The position numbers and the translations under genes were made by a program. A stretch of 64,000 nucleotides of DNA, taken from assembly GCF_900104675.1 (NCBI RefSeq), contig NZ_LT629945.1:1540756-1604755 (forward strand). The letters are read 5' to 3'. This stretch comes from Angelakisella massiliensis (lineage in GTDB: Bacteria > Bacillota > Clostridia > Oscillospirales > Ruminococcaceae). The stretch's first letter is position 1, and each line of letters starts with the position of its first letter. The notes under the pieces were generated by a model. It was not told the DNA's origin, did not search any database, and saw nothing but the letters and a program-made list of their open reading frames with translations. Below are positions 31,683-40,632 of this stretch, piece after piece.

Positions 31683-33914
31683 ATGGCAAATCCCTGGAAC
31701 GGCTTCCGCCCTGGCCGGTGGCAGCAGACCATTGATGTCCGTGATTTCATTCAGCGCAACTACACCCCTTATACCGGGGACGAATCCTTTCTCGCTCCGG
31801 CTACAGAGCGGACCCAGGCGCTGATGAAGAAGCTGAATAATCTGTTTTCTCTGGAGCGGGAGTTTGGCGGTGTGCTGGATATCGATACCACCACCGTCAC
31901 TTCGCTGCTCAACTATAAGCCCGGCTACCTGGACAAGGACCGGGAGATCATTGTGGGCCTTCAGACCGACCGTCCCCTGAAGCGGGGGGTCAATCCCTTC
32001 GGCGGCATCCGGATGGCCCGTTCCGCCTGCAAGGCCTATGGCTATGAGCTGTCCCCCCAGGTGGAGGAGGAATTCCGGTACCGCACCACCCATAACGACG
32101 GTGTGTTCCGGGTGTATAATGATGAAACCAAGGCGGCGCGCCACTGCGGCCTCATCACCGGTCTGCCGGATGCCTATGGCCGGGGACGGATCATTGGCGA
32201 CTATCGCCGGGTGGCTTTGTACGGTATTGACCGCCTGGTGGAGGAGAAAAAGGCGGATAAGCAACAGATCGGCCAGCAGGATATGACCGAGGAGAATATC
32301 CGCCTGCTGGAGGAATTGTACCGGCAGATCGACTTTTTGGGTAAACTCAAAGAGATGGCTGCAATGTATGGCTTTGATATCGGCGCCCCCGCTGAGAATG
32401 CCAGGGAAGCGGTGCAGTGGCTGTATTTCGGTTATCTGGGAGCCATCAAGGAGCAGAACGGCGCGGCGATGAGCCTGGGACGTGTGAGCACCTTCCTGGA
32501 TATTTATTTCCAGCGGGATCTGGAAAATGGCCTGCTGGATGAGACTGGGGTCCAGGAGATCCTGGATGATTTTGTGATGAAGCTGCGGATGGCCCGCCAT
32601 CTGCGTACCCAGGAATACAATGAACTGTTCGGCGGCGATCCCATGTGGATTACCGAAGCGGTAGGCGGTATGGGAGAGGATGGCCGTCCTTTGGTCACCC
32701 GCAGTTCCTATCGGATTCTTCACACACTGTACAATCTGGGACCTGCGCCGGAGCCCAATCTGACCGTCCTCTGGTCCAATGAACTGCCGGAGGCTTTCCA
32801 GCGGTATTGCGCCAAAGTTTCCTGTGAGACCGACGCCATCCAGTATGAAAACGACGATCTGATGCGCCCCATCTATGGGGATGATTACGCCATCGCCTGC
32901 TGTGTTTCCGCCATGCGGGTGGGCAAGGAGATGCAGTTCTTCGGCGCCCGGGCCAATTTGGCCAAACTGCTGCTGATGAGCCTCAACGGCGGCAAGGATG
33001 AGATGAAAAACCAGCAGGTGGGGCCGGTCACCGAGCCTTGGCAGGGAGATTACCTGGAATATGAGGAAGTCACCCGGCGGCTGGATTTTTACCGGGCATG
33101 GCTGGCGCGGATGTATGTGAACACCATGAACGTCATCCACTATATGCACGACAAATACGCCTATGAGAAAACTCAGATGGCCCTCCATGATACCTATGTT
33201 CATCGGTATATGGCCTTTGGCGCGGCGGGAATGAGCGTACTGGCGGATTCCCTTTCGGCCATCAAATACGCCCGGGTCAAATGTGTCCGCAATCCTGAGA
33301 CAGGCCTTATCACCGGCTTTGAGGTGGAAGGGGAGTACCCGGCCTTTGGCAACGACGACGACCGGGTGGACGCGATTGCCGCCGAGCAGATGAAGCTGTT
33401 CTCTCAGGAACTGAAAAAGCACAAGCTTTATCGGGATGCCGAGGCTACCCTGTCGGTGCTGACCATCACCTCCAATGTGGTCTATGGCAAAAAGACCGGC
33501 GCCACCCCGGACGGACGGAAGGCTGGTGAGCCCTTTGCTCCCGGCGCCAACCCCATGCATGGCCGGGAAAAGAACGGCGCTGTGGCCGCCCTTAATTCAG
33601 TGGCCAAGATTTCCTATGACTGGTGCAAAGATGGAGTATCCAACACTTTCTCCATTATTCCGGAAGCTCTGGGACGTACCCCGGAGGAGCGGTATGATAA
33701 TCTGGTAAGCCTGCTGAGCGGCTATTTCGGTCAGATGGCTCACCACCTCAACGTCAATGTCCTCAACCGCCAGACGCTCTTGGAGGCTTATGAGGACCCC
33801 AGCAAATATCCCAACCTCACCATCCGTGTCTCTGGTTATGCAGTCAACTTCCATAAGCTCACCCGGGAGCAGCAGCGGGAAGTTATTTCCCGCACCTTCC
33901 ATGAGGCGGTGTAA
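31683..33914 (+). CDS. pflB: Formate C-acetyltransferase (pyruvate formate-lyase)
   Basis: This 743-residue enzyme converts pyruvate and CoA to acetyl-CoA and formate without oxygen. The tandem active-site cysteines are C406 and C407 in ACCVSAM, and the glycyl radical site is RVSGYAV (Gly718) near the C-terminus. Length and motifs are typical. GGAGGTG lies just upstream of the ATG. The activating enzyme follows after 3 bases. Regulation may involve the leader hairpins at 31592-31639. Confidence 0.97.
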   Translation: MANPWNGFRPGRWQQTIDVRDFIQRNYTPYTGDESFLAPATERTQALMKKLNNLFSLEREFGGVLDIDTTTVTSLLNYKPGYLDKDREIIVGLQTDRPLKRGVNPFGGIRMARSACKAYGYELSPQVEEEFRYRTTHNDGVFRVYNDETKAARHCGLITGLPDAYGRGRIIGDYRRVALYGIDRLVEEKKADKQQIGQQDMTEENIRLLEELYRQIDFLGKLKEMAAMYGFDIGAPAENAREAVQWLYFGYLGAIKEQNGAAMSLGRVSTFLDIYFQRDLENGLLDETGVQEILDDFVMKLRMARHLRTQEYNELFGGDPMWITEAVGGMGEDGRPLVTRSSYRILHTLYNLGPAPEPNLTVLWSNELPEAFQRYCAKVSCETDAIQYENDDLMRPIYGDDYAIACCVSAMRVGKEMQFFGARANLAKLLLMSLNGGKDEMKNQQVGPVTEPWQGDYLEYEEVTRRLDFYRAWLARMYVNTMNVIHYMHDKYAYEKTQMALHDTYVHRYMAFGAAGMSVLADSLSAIKYARVKCVRNPETGLITGFEVEGEYPAFGNDDDRVDAIAAEQMKLFSQELKKHKLYRDAEATLSVLTITSNVVYGKKTGATPDGRKAGEPFAPGANPMHGREKNGAVAALNSVAKISYDWCKDGVSNTFSIIPEALGRTPEERYDNLVSLLSGYFGQMAHHLNVNVLNRQTLLEAYEDPSKYPNLTIRVSGYAVNFHKLTREQQREVISRTFHEAV

Positions 33915-33917
33915 GAG

Positions 33918-34634
33918 ATGGCGGTGACAGGACGGATTCACTCTTTTCAGTCCATGGGGGCGGTGGATGGCCCTGGGCTGCGCTATGTGGTCTTTTTTCA
34001 GGGCTGCCCTCTCCGGTGCGCCTTTTGCCACAATCCAGACACCTGGGAAATGACAGGAGGAGCGGAGTACACGGTGGAACAGGTGCTGGAGCGGGTGCTC
34101 CGGTGCCGTGGGTACTTGAAAAAAGGGGGCGTCACAGCCACGGGCGGGGAGCCTTTGGCTCAGGGGGAGTTTGTAGAGGAGCTGTTCCGGCAGCTGCGCC
34201 GGGAGGGAATCCACACCGCTCTGGATACCTCAGGGGCAGTCCCGCTGGACCGGGCGGAAAGGGTTCTGGAGCAGACGGACCTGGTGCTGGCGGACCTGAA
34301 ATTTACCACCGAGGAGGAGTACCGCCGCTATACTGGCGGCAGCCTCAGCCATACCTTGGAATTTCTGGAGCTGTGCAGGAAAAAAGGCATCCCCCTCTGG
34401 ATTCGCCATGTGGTCATCCCTGGCCTTACTGATACAGAGGAGAATATCCAAAAACTGGGGAAGTTACTGGAGCCTTATCCCAATGTGGAGCGGGTGGAGC
34501 TGCTGCCTTTCCGCACCCTCTGTCTGGAAAAATACCGGACATTGGGGATTCCATTTCCTCTGGAGGGCACCCCTGAAATGGACCTGAACCGAACCCGGGA
34601 ACTGGAAAAGCTGTTGTCCTCAGCAAGAAAATAG
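33918..34634 (+). CDS. pflA: Pyruvate formate-lyase activating enzyme
   Basis: This 238-residue radical SAM enzyme has the cluster motif CPLRCAFCHN (residues about 30-39, CxxxCxxC) and the TATGGEPL motif (about 75) for S-adenosylmethionine. It abstracts hydrogen from Gly718 of PflB to make the active radical. It is directly downstream of pflB. Confidence 0.96.
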   Translation: MAVTGRIHSFQSMGAVDGPGLRYVVFFQGCPLRCAFCHNPDTWEMTGGAEYTVEQVLERVLRCRGYLKKGGVTATGGEPLAQGEFVEELFRQLRREGIHTALDTSGAVPLDRAERVLEQTDLVLADLKFTTEEEYRRYTGGSLSHTLEFLELCRKKGIPLWIRHVVIPGLTDTEENIQKLGKLLEPYPNVERVELLPFRTLCLEKYRTLGIPFPLEGTPEMDLNRTRELEKLLSSARK

Positions 34635-34644
34635 AAAAAATCAG

Positions 34645-34681
34645 CAGGGCCTGGACCGGTGACAGACTGGTTCAGGCCCTG
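34645..34681 (+). terminator. Hairpin after pflA
   Basis: CAGGGCCTG pairs with CAGGCCCTG, with an inner GACCGGT/ACTGGTT stem, 11 bases past the stop. The T tract is weak. From 34682 to 35043 the DNA is AT-rich and I see no gene. Confidence 0.6.
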
Positions 34682-35043
34682 TTGTGGAAAAGGGAGAATT
34701 TTTATTTGAAATATTAGGTAAAACGTTGCTTGTTTCCGCAGCCTTTATCCGATTAAAATAAATTTCAATGGAATAAAAACGATAAAGAATAGAAAATAGC
34801 ACAAAAAATGGAAGATCCACCTTCCACTGGGTGAGAAAGAAACTTGAGATAGCCAAGGCCGCAGGACGAAGGCGGAATGGAATCGGTCAAGGAGAAAAAT
34901 GCAGACAGGAGCGTTTTTTTTTACTTTGTCTGTGCCCTTGCCCCTTTGCTTATAAGGAATCAGAACATCTTATAAATTGTACGACTTGGATGGAAGGGTT
35001 TTAAAGGGACCCTGCCTGACCTGAAAACGAAGGAGGAGCACTG

Positions 35044-36276
35044 ATGGAACTGAGAAAGGATGCGGAAGAGATCATTCAGGGGGCGATTGGAGCGGCGCTG
35101 CCGGATGCGGCGGTACGCCGTGCCATGGAGCAGTGCCCTCTGGGAGAGGGAAAAGTGGTGCTGGTATCGGTAGGCAAGGCCGCCTGGCAGATGGCCAAAG
35201 CTGCTGCTGATTTACTGGGAGAGCGGATCAGTGCCGGTGTGGTGGTAACCAAGTATGGTCATAGTATGGGGCCTGTGAGTAACTTTGAGATCATAGAGGC
35301 GGGCCATCCGGTGCCGGATGAAAATAGTTTTCGGGGCGCTGAGGCAGCAATCCGCCTGGTGAGTGGTCTTACCCCAGAGGATCTGGTGCTTTTTTTGGTT
35401 TCCGGCGGCGGCTCTGCCCTATTTGAAAAGCCACTGGTCTCCCCAGAGGAGCTGACAGATATCACCCAGCAGTTGCTGGCTTGTGGTGCGGATATTGTGG
35501 AAATCAACACCATCCGCAAACGGATTTCCGCTGTCAAGGGAGGAAAATTTGGTCAGCTGTGCGCTCCTGCACGGGTGTTCAGCATCATTTTGTCCGATAT
35601 CCTGGGGGATCCTTTGGATATGATCGCCTCCGGTCCAGCCTATCCCGACAGCTCCACGGCTGCGGATGCTGTGGCCATCGCAGAAAAATACCACCTGCGC
35701 CTTTCTCCGGAAGCCCGGCGGCTGTTGGAGGTGGAGACCCCCAAAAAGCTGGACCATGTGACCAGCTGCGTCACAGGCAGTGTGCGGCAGCTGTGTGCCT
35801 CCGCAAAGGAAACCTGCGAAAAGCTGGGATATGAGCCCATCATCCTCACCGACTGCCTCTCCTGTGAGGCCCGGGAAGCAGGAGCGTTTTTGGGCGCCAT
35901 TGCCCGAACCTATGGGGACAGCAGCCGCTCTATGGCATTTATTGCCGGAGGAGAAACAGTGGTCCATCTGACCGGCAAGGGAAAAGGGGGCCGTAATCAG
36001 GAGTTGGCGCTGGCAGCGGCGGAGCTGCTGGATGGCGTTGCGGGAGCGGCAGTTTTTTCTGTGGGTTCCGATGGTACCGATGGCCCCACCGATGCCGCGG
36101 GTGGATATGTGGACAGCTTTACCAAGGCGGCGCTGAAAGAAAAGGGAATCTCCATCTATGAAACTTTGGCGGAGAATGATGCCTATCATGCCCTCCAGGC
36201 GGTGAATGGTCTGATTATGACCGGTCCCACCGGTACCAATGTCAACGATCTTTCGGTGCTGCTGCTGAAAAGATGA
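35044..36276 (+). CDS. Glycerate 2-kinase (MOFRL/DUF4147 type)
   Basis: This 410-residue protein matches the type 2 glycerate kinase family: VGKAAWQMAKAA (residues about 43), LVSGGGSALF (about 118), the DUF4147 core, then the MOFRL domain with SDGTDGPTDAAGG (about 338) and GPTGTNVNDL near the end. It phosphorylates glycerate for entry into glycolysis. GGAGGAGC precedes the ATG at 35044. It stands alone between two terminators. Older annotations may call this family hydroxypyruvate reductase. Confidence 0.9.
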   Translation: MELRKDAEEIIQGAIGAALPDAAVRRAMEQCPLGEGKVVLVSVGKAAWQMAKAAADLLGERISAGVVVTKYGHSMGPVSNFEIIEAGHPVPDENSFRGAEAAIRLVSGLTPEDLVLFLVSGGGSALFEKPLVSPEELTDITQQLLACGADIVEINTIRKRISAVKGGKFGQLCAPARVFSIILSDILGDPLDMIASGPAYPDSSTAADAVAIAEKYHLRLSPEARRLLEVETPKKLDHVTSCVTGSVRQLCASAKETCEKLGYEPIILTDCLSCEAREAGAFLGAIARTYGDSSRSMAFIAGGETVVHLTGKGKGGRNQELALAAAELLDGVAGAAVFSVGSDGTDGPTDAAGGYVDSFTKAALKEKGISIYETLAENDAYHALQAVNGLIMTGPTGTNVNDLSVLLLKR

Positions 36277-36335
36277 CCTGGCGGCTGTTTTTCAGCGTCT
36301 GGTTTTGATGCAGCAAATCATACCAACGACAAAAG

Positions 36336-36375
36336 CCCCTCCCGGGAGACAACATCTGTTTTCCGGGAGGGGTTT
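36336..36375 (+). terminator. Terminator after the glycerate kinase gene
   Basis: CCCCTCCCGG pairs perfectly with CCGGGAGGGG and is followed by TTTGTT. The gap to 36637 holds no gene; a second hairpin (GTGGGAC/GTCCCAC, about 36517-36552) followed by GCCTTTT is present. Confidence 0.75.
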
Positions 36376-36637
36376 GTTGTATATTTGAGCAGAACGTAAA
36401 ATACCAGCGCTGCTGGGAAGAGCAAAAAAGCTTTGGATTCGGCAGTCCGGTGGTAAACATCAAACTTGCCGCCTCAGAAAAATTCATCAGAATACAAACA
36501 CTTGCTTATAGGCCGTGGGACAAGGGTGCAGAAGATAAAATGTCCCACGCCTTTTGAAAAGTAAAATTCTGTCTCAGCCGGGGCTGAGGATGGGAGATGT
36601 TTTCGGCGCAGCAGGAGCGGATATTCTTTTTAAAAAG

Positions 36638-36919
36638 TTAGCTGCAAAAATGCTCCCGTAAGTAATCAAGCAGTCCCTTGACCCTGGGATCAGAAATGGA
36701 GTAGAGAACATGGAGCCCTTGTTTTTCCTTTTCCAGCAGCCCTGAAAGCCGCAGCAGATTCAGATGCTGGGATAGGGCGGACAGGGTGATGGACGGCAGA
36801 TATTCCGATAGTTCCCCCACTGTCATAGGCCCCTTCGACAGGGCACAGAGGATCAGCAGGCGGTTTTCGTTGGAAAGCAGTCCCATCAGCTTTGCCACCT
36901 GCTTTGCCTGTTCCTCCAT
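36638..36919 (-). CDS. ArsR family transcriptional regulator
   Basis: This 93-residue winged-helix protein has LMGLLSNENRLLILCALSKGPMTVGELSEYL and ALSQHLNLLRLSGLLEKEKQG, the standard ArsR fold. The usual metal-binding ELCVCDL in helix 3 is not present, so it senses something else or uses other sites. It is the last gene of an operon with a ferredoxin and a NapH-like protein (3 bases apart) and probably controls that operon through the dyad at 37726-37747. Confidence 0.9.
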   Translation of the reverse strand: MEEQAKQVAKLMGLLSNENRLLILCALSKGPMTVGELSEYLPSITLSALSQHLNLLRLSGLLEKEKQGLHVLYSISDPRVKGLLDYLREHFCS

Positions 36920-36922
36920 GGG

Positions 36923-37501
36923 TCATTCCTCCTTTGCCTTCACCTTGCAGATCAGCTGGGTCATGGTGCCCATGGGGCAGAAAACGCACCAGGCACGGGG
37001 TTTGAAAAGAACCATCACCACAATACCGATGAGGGTGGAGGTGAGCATGATGCTGTAGAAGCCGAAGGCGAATTGAGCTGCCCAAGGGGTCACTTCCACA
37101 GGATAGGCCCAATGCCAGGGGACGTTGAAGGTCCACAGCAGCCGTACCGACATTCCCAGTTGGCGGGCTCCGGTAAAGACCAGCCAGGTGGTATAGAGCA
37201 TCTGGAAGAACATCACCATGAAGAAAGCGAGAAAGCCGTAACGAAAGGCTTTGGAGCGCATCCAGCCGGGAATATCCCGCTTCCGGGACAGTCCCAGACG
37301 CCCTCCCAACAGGGCCAGGAACTGTCCCCGGTCGCAGTAGTGGTTGCAGTAAAGTTTATCCTTGCCGCCGATGGCCAGAATCAGGGGAAGGCAGAAGAAA
37401 ATCAGACCCAGCCAGGCAAAGAGAATATTGAAAAACCCCAGTCCCAGGTAGATGATGGTGACGATCCAGAGCCGATCATACCAGTGGAGTTGCTTTTTCA
37501 C
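36923..37501 (-). CDS. NapH-like 4Fe-4S membrane protein
   Basis: This 192-residue protein has about four membrane segments (for example IYLGLGFFNILFAWLGLIFFCLPLIL). It carries cysteine motifs CNHYCDRGQ (about 65) and CVFCPMG (about 175), as in NapH/YccM-type electron-transfer proteins. It starts at a GTG with GGAGG 7 bases upstream, overlapping the ferredoxin stop by GTGA; the ATG-initiated frame to 37669 is rejected because it overlaps the ferredoxin gene. It likely passes electrons between quinol or membrane donors and the ferredoxin. Confidence 0.8.
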   Translation of the reverse strand: MKKQLHWYDRLWIVTIIYLGLGFFNILFAWLGLIFFCLPLILAIGGKDKLYCNHYCDRGQFLALLGGRLGLSRKRDIPGWMRSKAFRYGFLAFFMVMFFQMLYTTWLVFTGARQLGMSVRLLWTFNVPWHWAYPVEVTPWAAQFAFGFYSIMLTSTLIGIVVMVLFKPRAWCVFCPMGTMTQLICKVKAKEE

Positions 37502-37704
37502 TGCGCTGCCTCCTCTCTTGCCACCAGAGTAATGACGCTGGCGGGACATTCGGCGGCGCATTTGCCGCAGCCTACACACCGCTTGGAATCCACTTTGGCA
37601 ATAATCCCTTTCCAGATGGTGATGGCGTCCAGGGGACAGACCTTGACACAGCTGCCGCAGGCTACGCACAGCGGGCCGGGGAGGGCAAAACGTTTCGATG
37701 CCAT
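37498..37704 (-). CDS. Small 2[4Fe-4S] ferredoxin
   Basis: This 68-residue protein has two CxxCxxCxxxC motifs (CVACGSCVKVCP and CVGCGKCAAECP). AAGGAG lies 7 bases before the ATG. It is the first gene of the ferredoxin/NapH-like/ArsR operon. It would carry low-potential electrons; the acceptor is not encoded here. Confidence 0.92.
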   Translation of the reverse strand: MASKRFALPGPLCVACGSCVKVCPLDAITIWKGIIAKVDSKRCVGCGKCAAECPASVITLVAREEAAQ

Positions 37705-37725
37705 AGACGTTCTCCTTAATTTAAG

Positions 37726-37747
37726 TATTTTAGAAATTACTAAAATA
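37726..37747 (-). promoter_or_regulatory. Operator for the ArsR-type regulator
   Basis: TATTTTAG-AAATTA-CTAAAATA: perfect 8-base arms, 22 bases upstream of the ferredoxin start codon. This size and AT-rich form are typical of ArsR-family operators. Confidence 0.7.
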
Positions 37748-38275
37748 ATAATGGATACCCCCTGCTTTGTCAAGGGGGATCAGAGAGGAAAAAATAATTT
37801 TCCTGCTGGGAGTAAAAAAGAAGATGCGGCGGACGATTTTCATGGGACCGGCGATGGAATCCTGCTGTGTCAAAATAGCTGGGTCCGTATCTGTAAAAAT
37901 GTCCAACAGCAGTATGGATTTAGGAGAAAAAGACATAGCCTCCAAAAGCTGTGAGGGGAGAGAAGACTTCGCCTGTTCTGTTCCCCTTCCCGTTCCTGTA
38001 CTCAGATTTTCCAGGGAAAATGCCCCCGAGATAATGGCCGATGTGGTGCTTTGTTTGATTAGGGATTGCTGGACAGTGGAAATGATGGTCTTTTTCTGCA
38101 ATCAACGCCAGCTGCTGTGTTAAAACACTTGGAATTTATCAAAGATTTCTGCGCTTTTTGCTGTATATCTGTCTGTTGTCTTCGGGAGATGTGTCGGTTT
38201 CTTTGCTGATCAAAACGTTTTGAATCAAGGTTATTATGGTACTATCTTTCTAAGATGAAGTTATGCAATTGGAGT
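37748..38275. other. Gap with no supported gene
   Basis: Open frames exist on both strands (37767-38123 plus; 37730-38101 minus), but neither has a convincing ribosome site, recognisable motif or neighbour. The minus frame runs through the ArsR-type operator. It may be a decayed gene. Confidence 0.5.
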
Positions 38276-38316
38276 GAAAACAGCACCCCTTTTCTGTTAT
38301 CAGAAAAGGGGTGCTG
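38276..38316 (-). terminator. Terminator after the sensor kinase gene
   Basis: A perfect 16-base stem (CAGCACCCCTTTTCTG and its complement) with a 4-base loop, followed by TTTTC on the minus strand. Confidence 0.85.
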
Positions 38317-38371
38317 ATATGATCAGCCTGCCGCCCTCAGAAAGCAGCCAGAAAAAAGCTTTCTTTACTCA

Positions 38372-39673
38372 TCAGTACCGCTGACGAACCGGCAGGGAAA
38401 GAATGAAGGTGGCGCCGCCTCCCGGGGTCTCCTCCACACGGATGCTGCCGCGGTGGAGGCTTATGATTTCCCGGGCAATGCTCAGCCCCAGACCGTAATG
38501 GTCCTTTTTGCTCCGGGCGGGATCTGTCCGGTAGAAGCGCTCAAAGATTCTTTTGCGCTGCGCAGGCGGGATACCAGGACCATTGTCTGCCACCATCAGC
38601 TCCACCCGTCCCCGGTTTTGCCGGGCTTCCAGCAGAATATGACAGTCCTCGCCCCCATAAGAAAGAGCGTTGTCCACCAGGATGGTCAGCACCTGACTGA
38701 TCCGCTGTCCATCCCATTGGCATTTGGGCAAAGGATCTTCCGGCAGCCGTATATCCAGCCGGGCTCCTTTGGCGGCAGCCACCGTCTCAAAGCTTTCTGC
38801 TGTTTCCAGTAACAAAGTTTCCGGCTCCACCTCCTGGAAATGAACGCTCCAGCTGCTGTTATCGGCGCTGGCCAGCAGCAGCAGGTCCCCCACCAGCCGG
38901 GACATCCGGGAACATTCCTGACTGATGGTCTGGCGGAAGCGGACCGCTTTATCCGGGGGAGCAGTCTCCATGGCGGAAACACTGCTTTGAATGACTGCCA
39001 AGGGAGAACGCAGCTCATGGCCTGCGGCGGAAACAAATTCCACCTGTTTGCGGCGGCTTTCTTCCACCGGCTCGATGGCCCGGCGGGTGAAAAACCAGGA
39101 GAAAATTCCCAGCAGGCATACAGCCACTGCCAGCAGTCCGGCGAACATCCACCGCAGATTGTTTATCTGCATCAGCTCCCCGGTCATGGGCTTTACGACG
39201 AGGAGCCCTGCCCAGCCCCGTTCCAGCGGCACCACCGCCGCAGCTCCATAACAGGGGATGCCGGAGGGGCTGGTAAAGGAGAAGGTGACGCGCTCACTTT
39301 GAAAATGGGTCTGAGGCGGCTGGGAGAGGTCAAAATAATAGTCCTCCAGGGCGGTTTGCCGGGCGGCTTCCAGCAATTCCTGTCGGTGAGGACGGTCCCA
39401 GGAGCCGGAAAAAAGGAGAGACTGGCCGCTGTCCTCCACCAGGATCATCAGCTGTCCGCTGGTTTCAGTCTGAGCAAGCCAGGTGTGATCCAGCACCTTT
39501 TGACTGATGATATGGTACAGAATCGCGTTTACATCACCGGCAAAAGCGGCGCTGCCCCGCTGGTTCAAAGCCTGTTCCGACAGGGAGAGAGAGGCCAGGG
39601 CCATACCCGCCAGAATAACGCTGGTGACTGCGGTACAGTAGAAGGTCAGTTTTCGCCGCAGCCGCTTAAACAT
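38372..39673 (-). CDS. Two-component sensor histidine kinase
   Basis: This 433-residue protein has two membrane helices (about residues 12-35 and 175-197) around an external sensor domain of about 140 residues. Next come an H-box SAAGHELRSPLAVIQ (phospho-accepting His219), an N-box VDNALSYGG, and G-boxes DNGPGIPP and GLGLSIAREI. It overlaps its response-regulator gene by 8 bases. The pair is divergent from the lipoprotein/permease operon starting at 40633, so that operon is the likely target. Confidence 0.93.
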   Translation of the reverse strand: MFKRLRRKLTFYCTAVTSVILAGMALASLSLSEQALNQRGSAAFAGDVNAILYHIISQKVLDHTWLAQTETSGQLMILVEDSGQSLLFSGSWDRPHRQELLEAARQTALEDYYFDLSQPPQTHFQSERVTFSFTSPSGIPCYGAAAVVPLERGWAGLLVVKPMTGELMQINNLRWMFAGLLAVAVCLLGIFSWFFTRRAIEPVEESRRKQVEFVSAAGHELRSPLAVIQSSVSAMETAPPDKAVRFRQTISQECSRMSRLVGDLLLLASADNSSWSVHFQEVEPETLLLETAESFETVAAAKGARLDIRLPEDPLPKCQWDGQRISQVLTILVDNALSYGGEDCHILLEARQNRGRVELMVADNGPGIPPAQRKRIFERFYRTDPARSKKDHYGLGLSIAREIISLHRGSIRVEETPGGGATFILSLPVRQRY

Positions 39674-40346
39674 GGGGAACCTCCAGCTGATAGCCTACTC
39701 CCCGGACGGTACGGATCTCCAGGGCGCTGCCCACCGACCGCAGCCGCCGACGGAGAAAATGGATATAGTTGTCCAGATTTCCTTCCTCCACTTCCGCCTC
39801 CGGCCCCCATACCCGGGACAGCAGCAGCCCCCGGGGCAGGATTTGGCCGGGATTTTTCAGCAGCATTTCCATCAGCTCGCTTTCCCTTCGGGAGAGGGTA
39901 CAGCTTTGGCCCTCTTTTTCCAAAGTTTTTTGCTCCCGGTCAAAAACCACGTCCCCCAAACGGATGATTTGGCTGCTTTCCCACTGGCGGGGGCGGCGGG
40001 ACATGGCTCGGATGCGGGCCATCAGTTCTTCAGCGGCAAAGGGCTTGACCAGATAATCGTCCGCTCCCGCATCCAGGCCCTCCACCCGCTGGGAAATTTC
40101 CCCCAAAGCTGTTACCAGCACCACCGGGGTAACGATCCCCTCCTGCCGCAGGCTCCGCAGCACCGAAAGCCCATCCAGACCCGGCAGCATCCGGTCCAGC
40201 AGAATCAGGTCATAGGCCTGCTGGCGCGCCCAATGGAGGCCGTCCTCCCCATCATGGCAGACGTCCACCGTCACCCCTTTTTGCTCCAGCTGAAAGCTCA
40301 CCGCTTCACAAAGCCCCGGATCATCCTCCACCATCAGGATTCGCAT
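39666..40346 (-). CDS. OmpR family response regulator
   Basis: This 226-residue protein has a complete receiver (VEDD at 6-9, phospho-acceptor Asp51 in LLDRMLPG, Thr in LVTAL, Lys in LVKPF) and a C-terminal winged helix (SRRESELMEMLLKNPGQILPRGLLLSRVWG; RTVRGVGYQL). AAGGA precedes the ATG at 40346. It is co-transcribed with the kinase gene downstream. Confidence 0.95.
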   Translation of the reverse strand: MRILMVEDDPGLCEAVSFQLEQKGVTVDVCHDGEDGLHWARQQAYDLILLDRMLPGLDGLSVLRSLRQEGIVTPVVLVTALGEISQRVEGLDAGADDYLVKPFAAEELMARIRAMSRRPRQWESSQIIRLGDVVFDREQKTLEKEGQSCTLSRRESELMEMLLKNPGQILPRGLLLSRVWGPEAEVEEGNLDNYIHFLRRRLRSVGSALEIRTVRGVGYQLEVPHV

Positions 40347-40632
40347 GGTCCTTTTCCTCCTTCTTTCCTTTTTCAACACTATAGTATAACATGAGAAGTC
40401 TGTAAATTTCCTCTAAAGGAAAGCAGTTCCTTCTTATTGGTCTTTATCCTGTTCTGTCAGGTTGCCTCGGTTTCCAGTCTGAATGGAAAATTTGAATGTG
40501 AGACACAAAATGAATACCAATGGCGGTCAAAAGAAATTTTTCTTTTTTAGAAAAAATAGAGAAAGGGGTTGTATCGTTATGTTATCAGGCTGGTTGGGTG
40601 CTCTCCCAGCTGCCAGAGAAAGGGGTATGGAC

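Noticed and set aside
31398-33560. A 720-codon minus-strand frame opposite pflB
   Set aside because: pflB is complete and highly conserved on the plus strand; the opposite frame has no motif or ribosome site.
37730-38123. Overlapping frames on both strands upstream of the ferredoxin operon
   Set aside because: Neither has a ribosome site or recognisable features, and one crosses the operator.
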